From Eubacteriaceae bacterium Marseille-Q4139 (GTDB lineage Bacteria > Bacillota > Clostridia > Lachnospirales > Lachnospiraceae): a stretch of DNA of 64,000 nt. The translations under genes and the position numbers were made by a program. The stretch's first letter is position 1; each line of letters opens with the position of its first letter. Below are positions 24,570 through 33,162 of the stretch, in pieces. The DNA is taken from assembly GCA_018223415.1 (NCBI GenBank), contig JAGTTQ010000001.1, positions 738,153-802,152 on the forward strand, in the 5' to 3' direction. A model generated the notes under the pieces. It was given only the letters and a program-made list of their open reading frames with translations, was not told where the DNA came from and made no database searches.

Positions 24570-25512
24570 CGCCGGCAGCGGGCTCATGGCCCTCTACCGG
24601 AAGGAAATGGCGGATCACATCCGGAGCCGGCGGTTCCTCATCGTCCTGGCCCTGATCCTCATCACCAGCTTCGCCAGCATTTACGGCGCGCTGTCCGGCT
24701 TAAAAGACGCCATTTCCGCCGATCCCGACTTTATCTTTTTAAAGCTCTTTACCTTAAGCGGGGATTCCATTCCCTCGTTTACCTCCTTCATCGCTCTCTT
24801 AGGCCCCTTCGTGGGCGTAACCCTGGGCTTTGACGCCATCAACAGCGAGCGGTCAGAAGGGACGTTAAACCGGCTCGTCTCGCAGCCCATCTACCGGGAC
24901 GCCGTCATCAACGGCAAATTCCTGGCCGGCGCCACGATTATTTTCATCATGGTATTTTCCATGGGGCTTATTATCAGCGCCGTCGGGCTCCTGACAACGG
25001 GAATCCCGCCAAGCACAGAGGAGACCGGCCGGCTCCTTGCCTACCTGATTTTCACAGGCATCTACATCTCGTTCTGGCTGGCCCTCTCGATCCTGTTTTC
25101 CGTCCTCTGCCGCCACGCGGCCACCTCGGCCATGGCAGTCATCGGGATCTGGATCTTCTTCGCACTGTTCATGAGCCTCGTCGTAAGCATCGTCGTGGAC
25201 TTCTTATATCCTGTCGAAAAAATGACGACAATGGGCGATCTCATTAACAGCTACGACATGATCCTGGGGCTCAACCGCCTCTCTCCGTACTATCTGTACA
25301 GCGAGGCCGTCTCCACGATCATGAACCCATCCGTGCGATCCATGAACATCATCACGCTCAACCAGCTTTCCGGCGCCATCGACGGCTACCTGTCCCTGGG
25401 ACAAAGCCTGCTTCTCGTATGGCCCCACATGGTCGGGCTCCTGGCTGCGACGGCCGTCATCTTCGCGGCCTCCTACATAAGCTTCATGCGGAAAGAAATC
25501 CGCAGCCGGTAA
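24514..25512 (+). CDS. ABC-2 type permease
   Basis: About 332 residues with six membrane segments, starting with a cytoplasmic region MALYRKEMADHIRSRRF and the first helix LIVLALILITSFASIYG. Several ATGs are in frame between 24472 and 24526; 24514 is my choice because the gene then overlaps the ATPase less. The conserved LVSQPIYRDAVINGKFLAG region is typical of ABC-2 exporters of the YhaP/NatB/GldA type. It completes the NEW3 system; its cargo is unknown. Confidence 0.85.
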   Translation: MEMIMKEKIKHLFPSKGNSAGSGLMALYRKEMADHIRSRRFLIVLALILITSFASIYGALSGLKDAISADPDFIFLKLFTLSGDSIPSFTSFIALLGPFVGVTLGFDAINSERSEGTLNRLVSQPIYRDAVINGKFLAGATIIFIMVFSMGLIISAVGLLTTGIPPSTEETGRLLAYLIFTGIYISFWLALSILFSVLCRHAATSAMAVIGIWIFFALFMSLVVSIVVDFLYPVEKMTTMGDLINSYDMILGLNRLSPYYLYSEAVSTIMNPSVRSMNIITLNQLSGAIDGYLSLGQSLLLVWPHMVGLLAATAVIFAASYISFMRKEIRSR

Positions 25513-25519
25513 AACTGCT

Positions 25520-25556
25520 CCGGGGCCCCGCTCTTCTTTGCGAGGCCCCGGCTTTG
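25520..25556 (+). terminator. Terminator after the ABC-2 operon
   Basis: Arms CCGGGGCC and GGCCCCGG, followed by CTTTG. It separates the exporter operon from the response regulator. Confidence 0.7.
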
Positions 25557-25653
25557 TGAAAAATTGATGAATTATGCATCCCATGCCTTGACCTTGGGCG
25601 TGGAAAGGCCGAAAATGAGTAACAGTTCAGTACCAGAAAAGAGGCATGACAAC

Positions 25654-26325
25654 ATGAAAATTCTTCTCATAAATGAAACAGAACGGCTTGCCGCCTCCAT
25701 ACAGGAGCTATTAAAGCAGCATTGGTATGAAGCAGATGTCTGCGCCGACGGGCCCACGGGCCTTGCCGCCCTTAAGACAGGCCAGTATGACGCTGTCCTT
25801 CTCGACTTCACGCTTCCGGGAAAAGACGGGCCGGCTCTCTTAAAAGAAATCCGCTCCTGCGGCATCTCCATCCCCGCCGTCCTCCTGACAGAAAAAAACA
25901 GGCCGTCTGACCGGATTACCGGGCTGGAGGCAGGCGCTGACTATTGCCTCGAAAAACCCTTTGACACAGGCGAGCTCCTGGCCGTCATAAAAACCGTAAC
26001 CAGACGCCGCGGCGAGCTTCTCCCCGACTGCCTGTCCTACGGGAACCTGTCCTTAAACCAGACTACCTACTGCCTGTCAGGGCCAAAAACTTCTCTCCAG
26101 CTGGGGCGAAAGGAATATGAAGTCATGCGGATCCTGCTGGCCAACCGGGAAATCGTCGTCTCCAAGGAAATGCTGCTTGCAAAAATCTGGGGAGACCGCC
26201 CCGATGCCGTGGAAAACAACGTGGAAATCTACATTTCCTTTCTCCGGAAAAAGCTGGAATGCCTGGGCGCCAACGTAAAAATTGTCACCATGCGCCACTT
26301 TGGCTATCATCTGGCATTAAAATGA
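25654..26325 (+). CDS. OmpR/PhoB-type response regulator (orphan)
   Basis: A 223-residue regulator starting MKILLINE. The receiver domain (1-115) has the phospho-acceptor Asp in AVLLDFTLPGKDG and the conserved Lys in CLEKPFDTGE. A winged-helix output domain covers about 130-223 (LLANREIVVSKEMLLAKIWG and VEIYISFLRKKL). The usual acidic pair near the N-terminus is replaced by INETE, so phosphorylation may differ from the classical case. No histidine kinase gene is next to it. Confidence 0.85.
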   Translation: MKILLINETERLAASIQELLKQHWYEADVCADGPTGLAALKTGQYDAVLLDFTLPGKDGPALLKEIRSCGISIPAVLLTEKNRPSDRITGLEAGADYCLEKPFDTGELLAVIKTVTRRRGELLPDCLSYGNLSLNQTTYCLSGPKTSLQLGRKEYEVMRILLANREIVVSKEMLLAKIWGDRPDAVENNVEIYISFLRKKLECLGANVKIVTMRHFGYHLALK

Positions 26326-26357
26326 ATGCGGCAGACCTCCATTCAGCCTGCCGCATT
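26325..26357. terminator. Bidirectional terminator between response regulator and subtilase
   Basis: Arms AATGCGGCAG and CTGCCGCATT. Both converging genes end here. A T-rich run follows on the plus side; the minus side has CATTTTAAT. Confidence 0.7.
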
Positions 26358-26373
26358 CCCTGTTCTTTTTATC

Positions 26374-28188
26374 TTACGCACCGGGCCCGTCCTGTTCCTC
26401 GGTAATCTTCACAACCTTCACCGACTCGTTCCCGTTTTTATCCCTCGCATAAAAGGTATAAGTCCCTGCATTGTCAATCCGGAACGTCGCCACATCGTTG
26501 GAATTGATCGTAAACGGCTCTCCGGCCGTCCCGCCGGCAAAATCCGGAGCCGTCAGCTCGCCCCGGTTGTAGGCTAACGTCTCCAGGTCGCCGTCCACAT
26601 CCACGACACGGACCGTCAGATAGGACTTCCCGAGCCTGGAAGAAAACTTTGTCTCAATATACGGCGCCGTCCCGCTTTCCGGGGCGCTTCCGGCGTTTGA
26701 AAAACCCTGTCCCGAAAGGCCGCTTAAATCAAAGGCCAGGGCCGCCCCGGCATCCACGATGCCGCCGCTTGCCGTAAGCCCGGAAAGGCCGTCGAGGGGC
26801 TTTGCCGTCTTTAACAGGATTTCCTTCACATCGGCCGGCCCAATCCCGTCAAAATACGAATACACCAGCGCCGCCACGCCGGACACCATCGGCGCCGCCA
26901 TGGACGTTCCCGTCATATAACCGTAGGAATTTCCCGGCGTCGTGCTTAGAATATACGTGCCGGGGGCCGCAAGATCCACCGTGGCCGCCCCGAAGTTGGA
27001 GCTGGAATTCAAAATCCCGTTAAACTCCACGTTCGCCACGGAAATGATGTTGTCGAGGTCAAAGGCCGCCGGATAAAACGGCGTCTCGTCCGTGTTGACC
27101 CCAAGCCCCGTAAGCTCGTCGCCGTTTCCGGCCGCCACCACAAACAGCATGCCTGAGTTTGCCATGGCCTGATAAAGGGCCGCGTCATAGACCGTCGTCG
27201 TCAGGCTCAGGTTGCAGATCACAGCGCCGTTTTCCTCTGCATAGCGGATGGCCTTAATGAGAGAGGCCGTGTTCCCGCCGCCTCTGGAACCGCCTAAAAT
27301 CTTCACCGGCATGATCTTTGCACGGTTTCCCGGCACGATCCCGGTGATTCCCGCCCCGTTGTTTGCGGCCGCCGCGATGGTTCCGGCTCCGTGCGTCCCG
27401 TGGCTGTCGTCACTGCCTGTAAAGACCTGGTTATTGTCGTCGTAAAAATTCCAGCCGTAAACGTCGTCCACATAGCCGTTTCCGTCGTCATCCACGCCGT
27501 TTCCCGGAATCTCCCCGGCATTGACCCAGATGGAGCCGGAAAGCTCCGGATGGCTGTAATCAATGCCCGTATCCAGCATCGCCACAATCACATCCCGCGT
27601 CCCGCTTCCGTACCTGGCCCAGGCGTCCGAAATGTTGATGTCAACCCCGGCCTCGGCATTCTGCCTCACCACTTCCACCAGGACACCGATCATATCCGGC
27701 TTCTGCCAGCCCGGCCCAAAGCCCTCGCTGTCCTTCCACTGTCCCGGTTCCGCCGGCTCGCCGAAGGGATCATCGTACACAGGATACATGTTCTTTTCTT
27801 CTTCGATATAAAAGCTGCCGTCATTAAACAAGGCCCACTGTTCCCCGGCCAGTTCATCGTTTACGTTAAGCCCCTGGGCCTCATAGGAATAATTGGGCTG
27901 GACGAGCACCACGTCGTCCCTCTCCTTTAAGGCCGCAATGGTCTCCTTTAACTCTGCCTCAGAGCCGCAGGCATAAACCTCCGGTTCCCCGTCCGCCAAA
28001 ACAGCCAGGATTTCCCCGTTTTCATAGGCGGACACATCCTCTGTCACAGACGCTTTCGTTTCCGCAGCCTGCACCGCGCCTTCAGCCGCCCCAATTTCTG
28101 CCGCACCGGCAGTTGGGACGGCGCATCCGGCCAAAGCCTGAACGCAGAGCAGTACTGCCATAAAAAGTGAAAGCTTTCTTCTATTCAC
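26374..28188 (-). CDS. Subtilisin-like serine protease lipoprotein (S8)
   Basis: A 604-residue protease. The lipobox ALAGC gives a lipid-anchored Cys22. An inhibitor-like propeptide spans about 55-105. The S8 triad is complete: Asp206 in MLDTGID, His263 in DSHGTH, Ser429 in GTSMAAP, with the oxyanion Asn355 in AAGNGD. A beta-rich C-terminal domain follows from about 500. Start codon appears to be GTG at 28188 after AAGGGG. It cleaves proteins at the cell surface. It lies downstream of ftsH on the same strand but 215 bases away. Confidence 0.9.
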   Translation of the reverse strand: MNRRKLSLFMAVLLCVQALAGCAVPTAGAAEIGAAEGAVQAAETKASVTEDVSAYENGEILAVLADGEPEVYACGSEAELKETIAALKERDDVVLVQPNYSYEAQGLNVNDELAGEQWALFNDGSFYIEEEKNMYPVYDDPFGEPAEPGQWKDSEGFGPGWQKPDMIGVLVEVVRQNAEAGVDINISDAWARYGSGTRDVIVAMLDTGIDYSHPELSGSIWVNAGEIPGNGVDDDGNGYVDDVYGWNFYDDNNQVFTGSDDSHGTHGAGTIAAAANNGAGITGIVPGNRAKIMPVKILGGSRGGGNTASLIKAIRYAEENGAVICNLSLTTTVYDAALYQAMANSGMLFVVAAGNGDELTGLGVNTDETPFYPAAFDLDNIISVANVEFNGILNSSSNFGAATVDLAAPGTYILSTTPGNSYGYMTGTSMAAPMVSGVAALVYSYFDGIGPADVKEILLKTAKPLDGLSGLTASGGIVDAGAALAFDLSGLSGQGFSNAGSAPESGTAPYIETKFSSRLGKSYLTVRVVDVDGDLETLAYNRGELTAPDFAGGTAGEPFTINSNDVATFRIDNAGTYTFYARDKNGNESVKVVKITEEQDGPGA

Positions 28189-28403
28189 AAAAATCCCCTT
28201 TCTTTCTCGAATCTGCCGTTTCCGGAATTATACACGGGAAATATAGTCAAATCGTGGCGAAACTGTGGAAAATGTGTGAACTTTCGTCCGACCGGCTGCT
28301 CCCTCTCCCCGCAGGCTGCCTGTACGCCGCGGCATGGCGGCCGCAGAAAGACCTGCGAAATGCGAACAGGATGTACTCCATATCAGAATACATCCTGTAC
28401 CAT

Positions 28404-30779
28404 CTATCGTTCCGTATCCGTCCTGTCCTCCGGCCGTCTCCAGTCATTTCCGGTCTCCTGCCCTCTGGCAGCGCCTCCGGACGGATTCCCGTTGTTCCAG
28501 CCTGTCATCCCGCCGTCCTGGGGTGCGTTCTGGCCCTGCGGGTACCTTCCCTGCTGGCCGGGATAGCCCTGCCCCTGCGGGTAGCCTGGATACGGCGGAT
28601 ACTGGCCGCCTGCACCCTGCGGCACCTGACCGCTGTTTCCCGGATATCCGTAAGGCGGACGCCCGCCAGGAGCGCCCTGGTTCTGCGGATAGCCCTGGCC
28701 ATATCCCTGGCCTCCGGCCATTCCGTTCTGACCCTGGCCGTATCCCTGGCCTCCGGCCATTCCGTTCTGGCCCTGCGGATACCCCTGGCCTGCGCCAGCT
28801 CCGCTCTGGCCATACCCCTGGCTTCCGCCAGCTCCGCCCTGGCCCTGCGGCGGATACTGGCCGCCGTTCCTGCGGTCCGCTCCCGTTTCGCGGGCAAACC
28901 TCGTCTTCTTCTCCTCGTCTTCCTCCTCCGGCTCCGGAATTCCCTTCACCTGGCGGAAAATCCGCATGAATTCCTTGCCGGTGATGGTCTCTTTCTCAAT
29001 TAAGAACTCGGCAATCTTATCCATCGCATCCCGGTTTTCAGAAAGAAGCCGCTTCGCCTCGGCATATGCCTCCTTGAGGATCCGCATAACCTCCTGATCG
29101 ATCTCACCTGCCGTCGCATCGCCGCAGTTTAAGACCGTCCGCCCGGTTAAATACTGGTTCTCCTGGGTTTCAAGCCCCATAAGCCCGAACTTCTCGGACA
29201 TGCCGTACTGCGTCACCATGGCTCTTGCGATCCGCGTTGCCTGCTCGATATCGTTGGCGGCGCCGGTCGTCACCGTATCGAACACCAGCTCCTCAGCCGC
29301 ACGCCCAGCCAACGCACCGACTAACATCGCCTGAAGCTCCTTCTTCGTGTTGAGGAACTTCTCCTCCTCCGGCACCTGCATTACATATCCCAATGCGCCC
29401 ATGGTTCTCGGCACAATCGTAATCTTCTGAACCGGCTCCGCATCCTTCTGGAGAGCAGATACAAGCGCATGGCCTACTTCATGATAGGAAACGATCCGCC
29501 GCTCTTCCTTGCTCAGGATCCTGTCTTTCTTCTCTTTGCCCACAAGCACCAGCTCAACCGCCTCAAACAGATCCTTCTGGGACACGGCGTTTCGCCCGTG
29601 CTTGACGGCATTGATGGCCGCCTCATTCATCATGTTGGCAAGGTCAGCGCCGACGGCGCCGGAGGTTGCCAGCGCAATCTCCTCGAAATCCACGGTCTCA
29701 TCCAGATGGACATCCTTGGAATGTACCTTCAAAATATTGATCCGGCCCTTTAAATCCGGCTTATCCACGATAATCCGACGGTCAAAACGGCCCGGACGCA
29801 GGAGCGCCGGATCCAGAATTTCCGGCCGGTTCGTGGCCGCCATCACAAGAAGTCCCTTGGAAGAATCAAAACCGTCCATCTCCGAAAGGAGCTGGTTTAA
29901 GGTCTGCTCCCGCTCGTCGTTGCCGCCGAATCTGGAATCACGGCTCCGGCCGATGGCATCCACCTCGTCGATGAAAATAATACAGGGAGCCGACTGCTGC
30001 GCCTGCTTAAACAGGTCGCGGACACGCGAAGCGCCCACTCCGACGAACATTTCCACAAAATCCGATCCCGACAGGGAGTAAAACGGCACATGCGCCTCAC
30101 CGGCCACGGCCCTTGCAAGCAGGGTCTTTCCGGTTCCGGGCGGGCCCACAAGAAGCGCGCCCTTCGGAAGCTTGGCGCCGATCTTCGTATATTTTCCCGG
30201 ATTATGGAGGAAGTCCACGATCTCCACAAGGGATTCCTTGGCTTCGTCCTCACCGGCCACATCGGCAAAGGTGACGCCGGTCTCCTTTTGGACATAGACC
30301 TTTGCATTGCTCTTCCCGACGCCCATGACGCCGCCTCCGCCGCCCATCCGGCTGAACATCATATAAAGCAGGAAAATCATCAGAGCCGACGGCAGCACCC
30401 ATCCGAGGATGAAGCTTAACACGCTGGCCCCGGCATTAACATCTTCACCAAGGATATGCACATCGGATGCCAGAAGCCGATTTGCGAAATCAGCGTCCTG
30501 AATCCGGACAGTATAGTATTCCTTGAAACGATTATACGACCGGGACTCTGCCTTCGGTGTGATTAAAAGCCGATTGCCGGACTCACGTACCGTATCGATT
30601 TCATTATTTTCCAGCATCTGCACAAACTCTTCATAGCCCAGCTCCTCTGTCTGGCTCTTCTTGATGGCACTGTTCATCATACTGACCGCAATCAGGGTCA
30701 GGATCATGATAACCACAAGAACGCCGATGCTCTGGCCGCTGGGCCTCTTATTGTTATTTCGATTCTGATTGTTATCCAT
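28404..30779 (-). CDS. ftsH: ATP-dependent zinc metalloprotease FtsH with low-complexity C-terminal tail
   Basis: A 791-residue membrane AAA protease that degrades membrane and regulatory proteins. Two membrane segments (about 17-37, 118-143) enclose an outside domain. Walker A GPPGTGKT (212-219), second region of homology with RPGRFDRR, and the zinc site HEVGH (433-437) are intact; the usual HEAGH Ala is Val. After residue about 640 there is a 150-residue Gly/Gln/Tyr/Pro-rich tail with repeats like GQGYPQGQN, far beyond the usual FtsH end. It is followed upstream by its own promoter. Confidence 0.95.
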   Translation of the reverse strand: MDNNQNRNNNKRPSGQSIGVLVVIMILTLIAVSMMNSAIKKSQTEELGYEEFVQMLENNEIDTVRESGNRLLITPKAESRSYNRFKEYYTVRIQDADFANRLLASDVHILGEDVNAGASVLSFILGWVLPSALMIFLLYMMFSRMGGGGGVMGVGKSNAKVYVQKETGVTFADVAGEDEAKESLVEIVDFLHNPGKYTKIGAKLPKGALLVGPPGTGKTLLARAVAGEAHVPFYSLSGSDFVEMFVGVGASRVRDLFKQAQQSAPCIIFIDEVDAIGRSRDSRFGGNDEREQTLNQLLSEMDGFDSSKGLLVMAATNRPEILDPALLRPGRFDRRIIVDKPDLKGRINILKVHSKDVHLDETVDFEEIALATSGAVGADLANMMNEAAINAVKHGRNAVSQKDLFEAVELVLVGKEKKDRILSKEERRIVSYHEVGHALVSALQKDAEPVQKITIVPRTMGALGYVMQVPEEEKFLNTKKELQAMLVGALAGRAAEELVFDTVTTGAANDIEQATRIARAMVTQYGMSEKFGLMGLETQENQYLTGRTVLNCGDATAGEIDQEVMRILKEAYAEAKRLLSENRDAMDKIAEFLIEKETITGKEFMRIFRQVKGIPEPEEEDEEKKTRFARETGADRRNGGQYPPQGQGGAGGSQGYGQSGAGAGQGYPQGQNGMAGGQGYGQGQNGMAGGQGYGQGYPQNQGAPGGRPPYGYPGNSGQVPQGAGGQYPPYPGYPQGQGYPGQQGRYPQGQNAPQDGGMTGWNNGNPSGGAARGQETGNDWRRPEDRTDTER

Positions 30780-30847
30780 TCCTTTTCTCCACTTCTATAT
30801 ACATATACCGCGCTCTGCATCCGAACAGATTTTCACGATACGAATCC

Positions 30848-30876
30848 ATTATAGTTTGAGTTTCCCCATATGGCAA
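30848..30876 (-). promoter_or_regulatory. ftsH promoter
   Basis: On the minus strand, -35 TTGCCA (30871-30876) and -10 TATAAT (30848-30853) with a 17-base spacer. The leader to ftsH is about 65 bases. Confidence 0.7.
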
Positions 30877-30905
30877 TAAAAAAAATATAAAAATTTCGCT
30901 TAGCT

Positions 30906-30934
30906 TTGACAAATTCCGCCTTTTCTGCGATACT
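30906..30934 (+). promoter_or_regulatory. Promoter of the glycosylase-type gene
   Basis: -35 TTGACA (30906-30911) and -10 GATACT (30929-30934) with a 17-base spacer, 34 bases ahead of the start. Confidence 0.65.
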
Positions 30935-30967
30935 GGACAGGAAAACAAGAAAAGAAGGGAAAATACC

Positions 30968-31462
30968 ATGGAACAAGCCGTCCATCCGATCCCTCCGGTT
31001 TACGACAGCCGGTCGGAAATCCTCATTCTCGGTTCCTTCCCGTCAGTAAAATCCCGGGAAGGCTGCTTTTTTTACCATCACCCACAAAACCGTTTCTGGA
31101 AAGTGCTGGCCGCCATCATGGAAGCGCCGCTCCCCGAAACCATCGAAGAGAAAAAAGCGTTCCTTCTAAAACACCGCATTGCCGTCTGGGATGTGATTGC
31201 CTCCTGCCGTATCGAGGGCTCCAGCGACAGCTCCATCCGCGATGCCGTGCCCAACGACCTCTCTGTGATTGTAAACGCAGCCCCCATCCGGCGGATTTTC
31301 TGCAACGGCGGAACATCGGGCCGTTATTATAAGAAATATCAGGAAAAACAACTTGGCCGCCCGGCCGCAGTGCTTCCTTCCACCAGCCCGGCAAACGCCG
31401 CCTGGACGCTTGACCGCCTCGTCGCCGCCTGGTCGGTGATTCTGGAAAACCAGGAATCATAA
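30968..31462 (+). CDS. DNA-deoxyinosine glycosylase-like protein (UDG superfamily, family 6)
   Basis: A 164-residue member of the uracil-DNA glycosylase fold. The first motif reads ILGSFPSVKSREGCFFYHHPQNRFW and the second LPSTSPANA, both characteristic of hypoxanthine/deoxyinosine-removing family 6 enzymes. It repairs deaminated adenine in DNA. A hairpin (CCAGTATG / CATACTGG, 31464-31498) follows and may be a terminator or attenuator before the next genes. Confidence 0.82.
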   Translation: MEQAVHPIPPVYDSRSEILILGSFPSVKSREGCFFYHHPQNRFWKVLAAIMEAPLPETIEEKKAFLLKHRIAVWDVIASCRIEGSSDSSIRDAVPNDLSVIVNAAPIRRIFCNGGTSGRYYKKYQEKQLGRPAAVLPSTSPANAAWTLDRLVAAWSVILENQES

Positions 31463-31514
31463 TCCAGTATGGCAGCAACACCCCCCAGGGCATACTGGGG
31501 ATGAGGTGATGAAC

Positions 31515-31697
31515 ATGAAAAAAGATGATTTCGACATCGACATCCAGTCCTGCTCTGCCATGGACTGCACCGGCCTGATTCCCGCCCTGCCCCAGTCTGA
31601 CGCAGAGCTGGAGGCCTACAACCAGATGTACCGTTTTATCCCGGAACCTCCCGACGGAGTTTCGGACAGTCCGAAAAATTCAGAAAACCGGAGGTAG
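31515..31697 (+). CDS. Small acidic protein, unknown function
   Basis: A 60-residue acidic protein starting MKKDDFDIDIQSC. Start ATG 31515 lies eight bases after GAGG. Two Cys are in the sequence SCSAMDCTGLIPALP. It ends three bases before the radical SAM gene and is therefore likely co-translated with it. No family is recognised; a role as substrate or accessory protein of the radical SAM enzyme is conceivable but unproven. Confidence 0.6.
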   Translation: MKKDDFDIDIQSCSAMDCTGLIPALPQSDAELEAYNQMYRFIPEPPDGVSDSPKNSENRR

Positions 31698-31700
31698 CAC

Positions 31701-32603
31701 ATGGGCATGACATACGAATCATGTACCCTCTGTCCCAGAAAGTGCGGCGCAGACCGCCGCACCGGGACAGGCTTCTGCATGCAGAAAGATCAGCCGAAAA
31801 TCGCCCGCGCCGCCCTGCATCACTGGGAAGAGCCATGTATCAGCGGAACCCGCGGAAGCGGCACCGTCTTTTTTTCCGGCTGCACCTTAAAATGCGTCTT
31901 CTGCCAGAATTACAGCTTAAGCCATGAAAACTTCGGAAAAGAGGTCTCCGTTTCCCGCCTTTCCGAAATTTTCCTGGAACTTGAAGAACAGGGCGCCCAC
32001 AACATCAACCTTGTGACAGCGACCCATTTTCTCCCGTCCGTCCTCTCCGCTCTCGACCGTGTAAAAAACAGGCTGCGAATCCCCGTGGTCTATAACTGCG
32101 GCGGCTATGAACGGCCGGAAACCATCCGGGAACTGGACGGCTATGTGGATATTTATCTCCCGGATCTCAAATACTATGACCCGGTTCTGTCGGAAAAATA
32201 TTCCGGCGCTGCCGATTATTTTACATATGCGTCCGCCTCGTTAAAGGAGATGATTCGCCAGACCAGCGGCCTCTCCTGGAATGAACACGAACCCGGACTT
32301 TTAAAGACGGGCGTCGTCGTCCGCCACATGGTTCTCCCCGGCGCCAGAAACGACTCGATCCGCCTTCTTACCTGGCTTCATGACGAACTTCCTGAAGGCA
32401 GCTTTCTCATAAGCCTGTTAAGTCAGTACACGCCCTTTTACCATAGCTGCCAGTATCCGGAAATCAACCGCCGGATCACCTCCTACGAATATCAGAAGGT
32501 CGTGGACGCGGCCCTTGCCCTCGGGCTCACAAATGGGTATATGCAGGAAAAAAGCAGTGCAAAAGAAGAATACACGCCGCCTTTTGACTTGACTGGTGTA
32601 TAG
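31701..32603 (+). CDS. Radical SAM protein, PflX/putative pyruvate formate-lyase activase type
   Basis: A 300-residue protein. The radical SAM cluster motif is FSGCTLKCVFCQN (Cys-x3-Cys-x2-Cys). An N-terminal Cys-rich segment (CTLCPRKCGADRRTGTGFC) is typical of the PflX subgroup and could hold another cluster. It makes a 5'-deoxyadenosyl radical from SAM; whether it activates a glycyl radical enzyme is not shown here. The small acidic gene directly upstream is co-directional. Confidence 0.87.
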   Translation: MGMTYESCTLCPRKCGADRRTGTGFCMQKDQPKIARAALHHWEEPCISGTRGSGTVFFSGCTLKCVFCQNYSLSHENFGKEVSVSRLSEIFLELEEQGAHNINLVTATHFLPSVLSALDRVKNRLRIPVVYNCGGYERPETIRELDGYVDIYLPDLKYYDPVLSEKYSGAADYFTYASASLKEMIRQTSGLSWNEHEPGLLKTGVVVRHMVLPGARNDSIRLLTWLHDELPEGSFLISLLSQYTPFYHSCQYPEINRRITSYEYQKVVDAALALGLTNGYMQEKSSAKEEYTPPFDLTGV

Positions 32604-32627
32604 AATACGGCGGCAGGCAAAAATTTA

Positions 32628-32662
32628 GCGGGTATCGAATTTTTTCTTTTTTCGATACCCGC
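32628..32662. terminator. Strong hairpin terminator of the small AT-rich gene (bidirectional)
   Basis: Perfect 12-base arms GCGGGTATCGAA and TTCGATACCCGC around a T-rich loop. It lies just after the small gene's stop (32664) on the minus strand and after the radical SAM gene on the plus strand. Confidence 0.75.
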
Positions 32663-32663
32663 T

Positions 32664-32864
32664 TCATGCTACTTCATCCAATGGAGTAATACCTCTCTTT
32701 CTTTTTTTATCTATATTAAGTTTTTCCATTGCCCCGGCTTCTGCGAACGATTCATACGATCTTTTCTTTTTCATATTGATTACATATTCTTCATTTTGAT
32801 ACTTTCTCGTCATATCAGGAATGGAATAGTTGGTAACCATTTTGTTCGTTTTATCCGGTTTCAT
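32664..32864 (-). CDS. Small basic protein, unknown function
   Basis: A 66-residue, Lys/Glu-rich protein starting MKPDKTNKMVTNYS with no membrane segment. It has a full sigma-A promoter (32979-33007), a ribosome site GGAAAAAC just before the start, and a strong terminator. This self-contained unit argues that the ORF is real. It is more AT-rich than both neighbours. No family is recognised. Confidence 0.6.
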   Translation of the reverse strand: MKPDKTNKMVTNYSIPDMTRKYQNEEYVINMKKKRSYESFAEAGAMEKLNIDKKRKRGITPLDEVA

Positions 32865-32905
32865 GTTTTTCCTTTGTTTAGACTTTTACTTTTGTAAAAG
32901 CTAAA
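32865..32905 (-). promoter_or_regulatory. Leader hairpin ahead of the small basic gene
   Basis: The minus strand forms a stem of about 13 pairs, GTTTAG-CTTTTAC with GTAAAAG-(T)-CTAAAC. It ends right before the ribosome site of the 66-residue gene. An AAGGAGGT sequence further upstream (about 32933-32940) has no start codon behind it. Confidence 0.5.
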
Positions 32906-32978
32906 CGAGATTTACGTTTTCGGTGGTCCGTACCTCCTTTTCTTAGATTTTGTTAAGTTCTTTTCTTTTGTTGTCTTT

Positions 32979-33007
32979 ATTATATGCGATCAGGCTTAGA
33001 ATGTCAA
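32979..33007 (-). promoter_or_regulatory. Promoter of the small basic gene
   Basis: On the minus strand, -35 TTGACA (33002-33007) and -10 TATAAT (32979-32984) with a 17-base spacer: near-perfect consensus. The leader is about 105 bases long. The rest of 33008-33162 is AT-rich with no gene seen. Confidence 0.78.
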
Positions 33008-33162
33008 TACTTTTTTTCTAAAAATTTTAAAATAAATTTGATACATTTGTTATATTTTCATATTGTATAGTATTTTTCAAATAATTTATCTCGTTCCCTT
33101 TGTTTTACGCACAAATTTTTCTGTACTTTTCAAACATTCATGCATGTTTCTGCGTTTCCTTC

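Noticed and set aside
28404..28870. FtsH tail as a separate gene or frameshift error
   Set aside because: The frame is continuous with FtsH, lacks its own start and ribosome site, and its codon use matches the rest.
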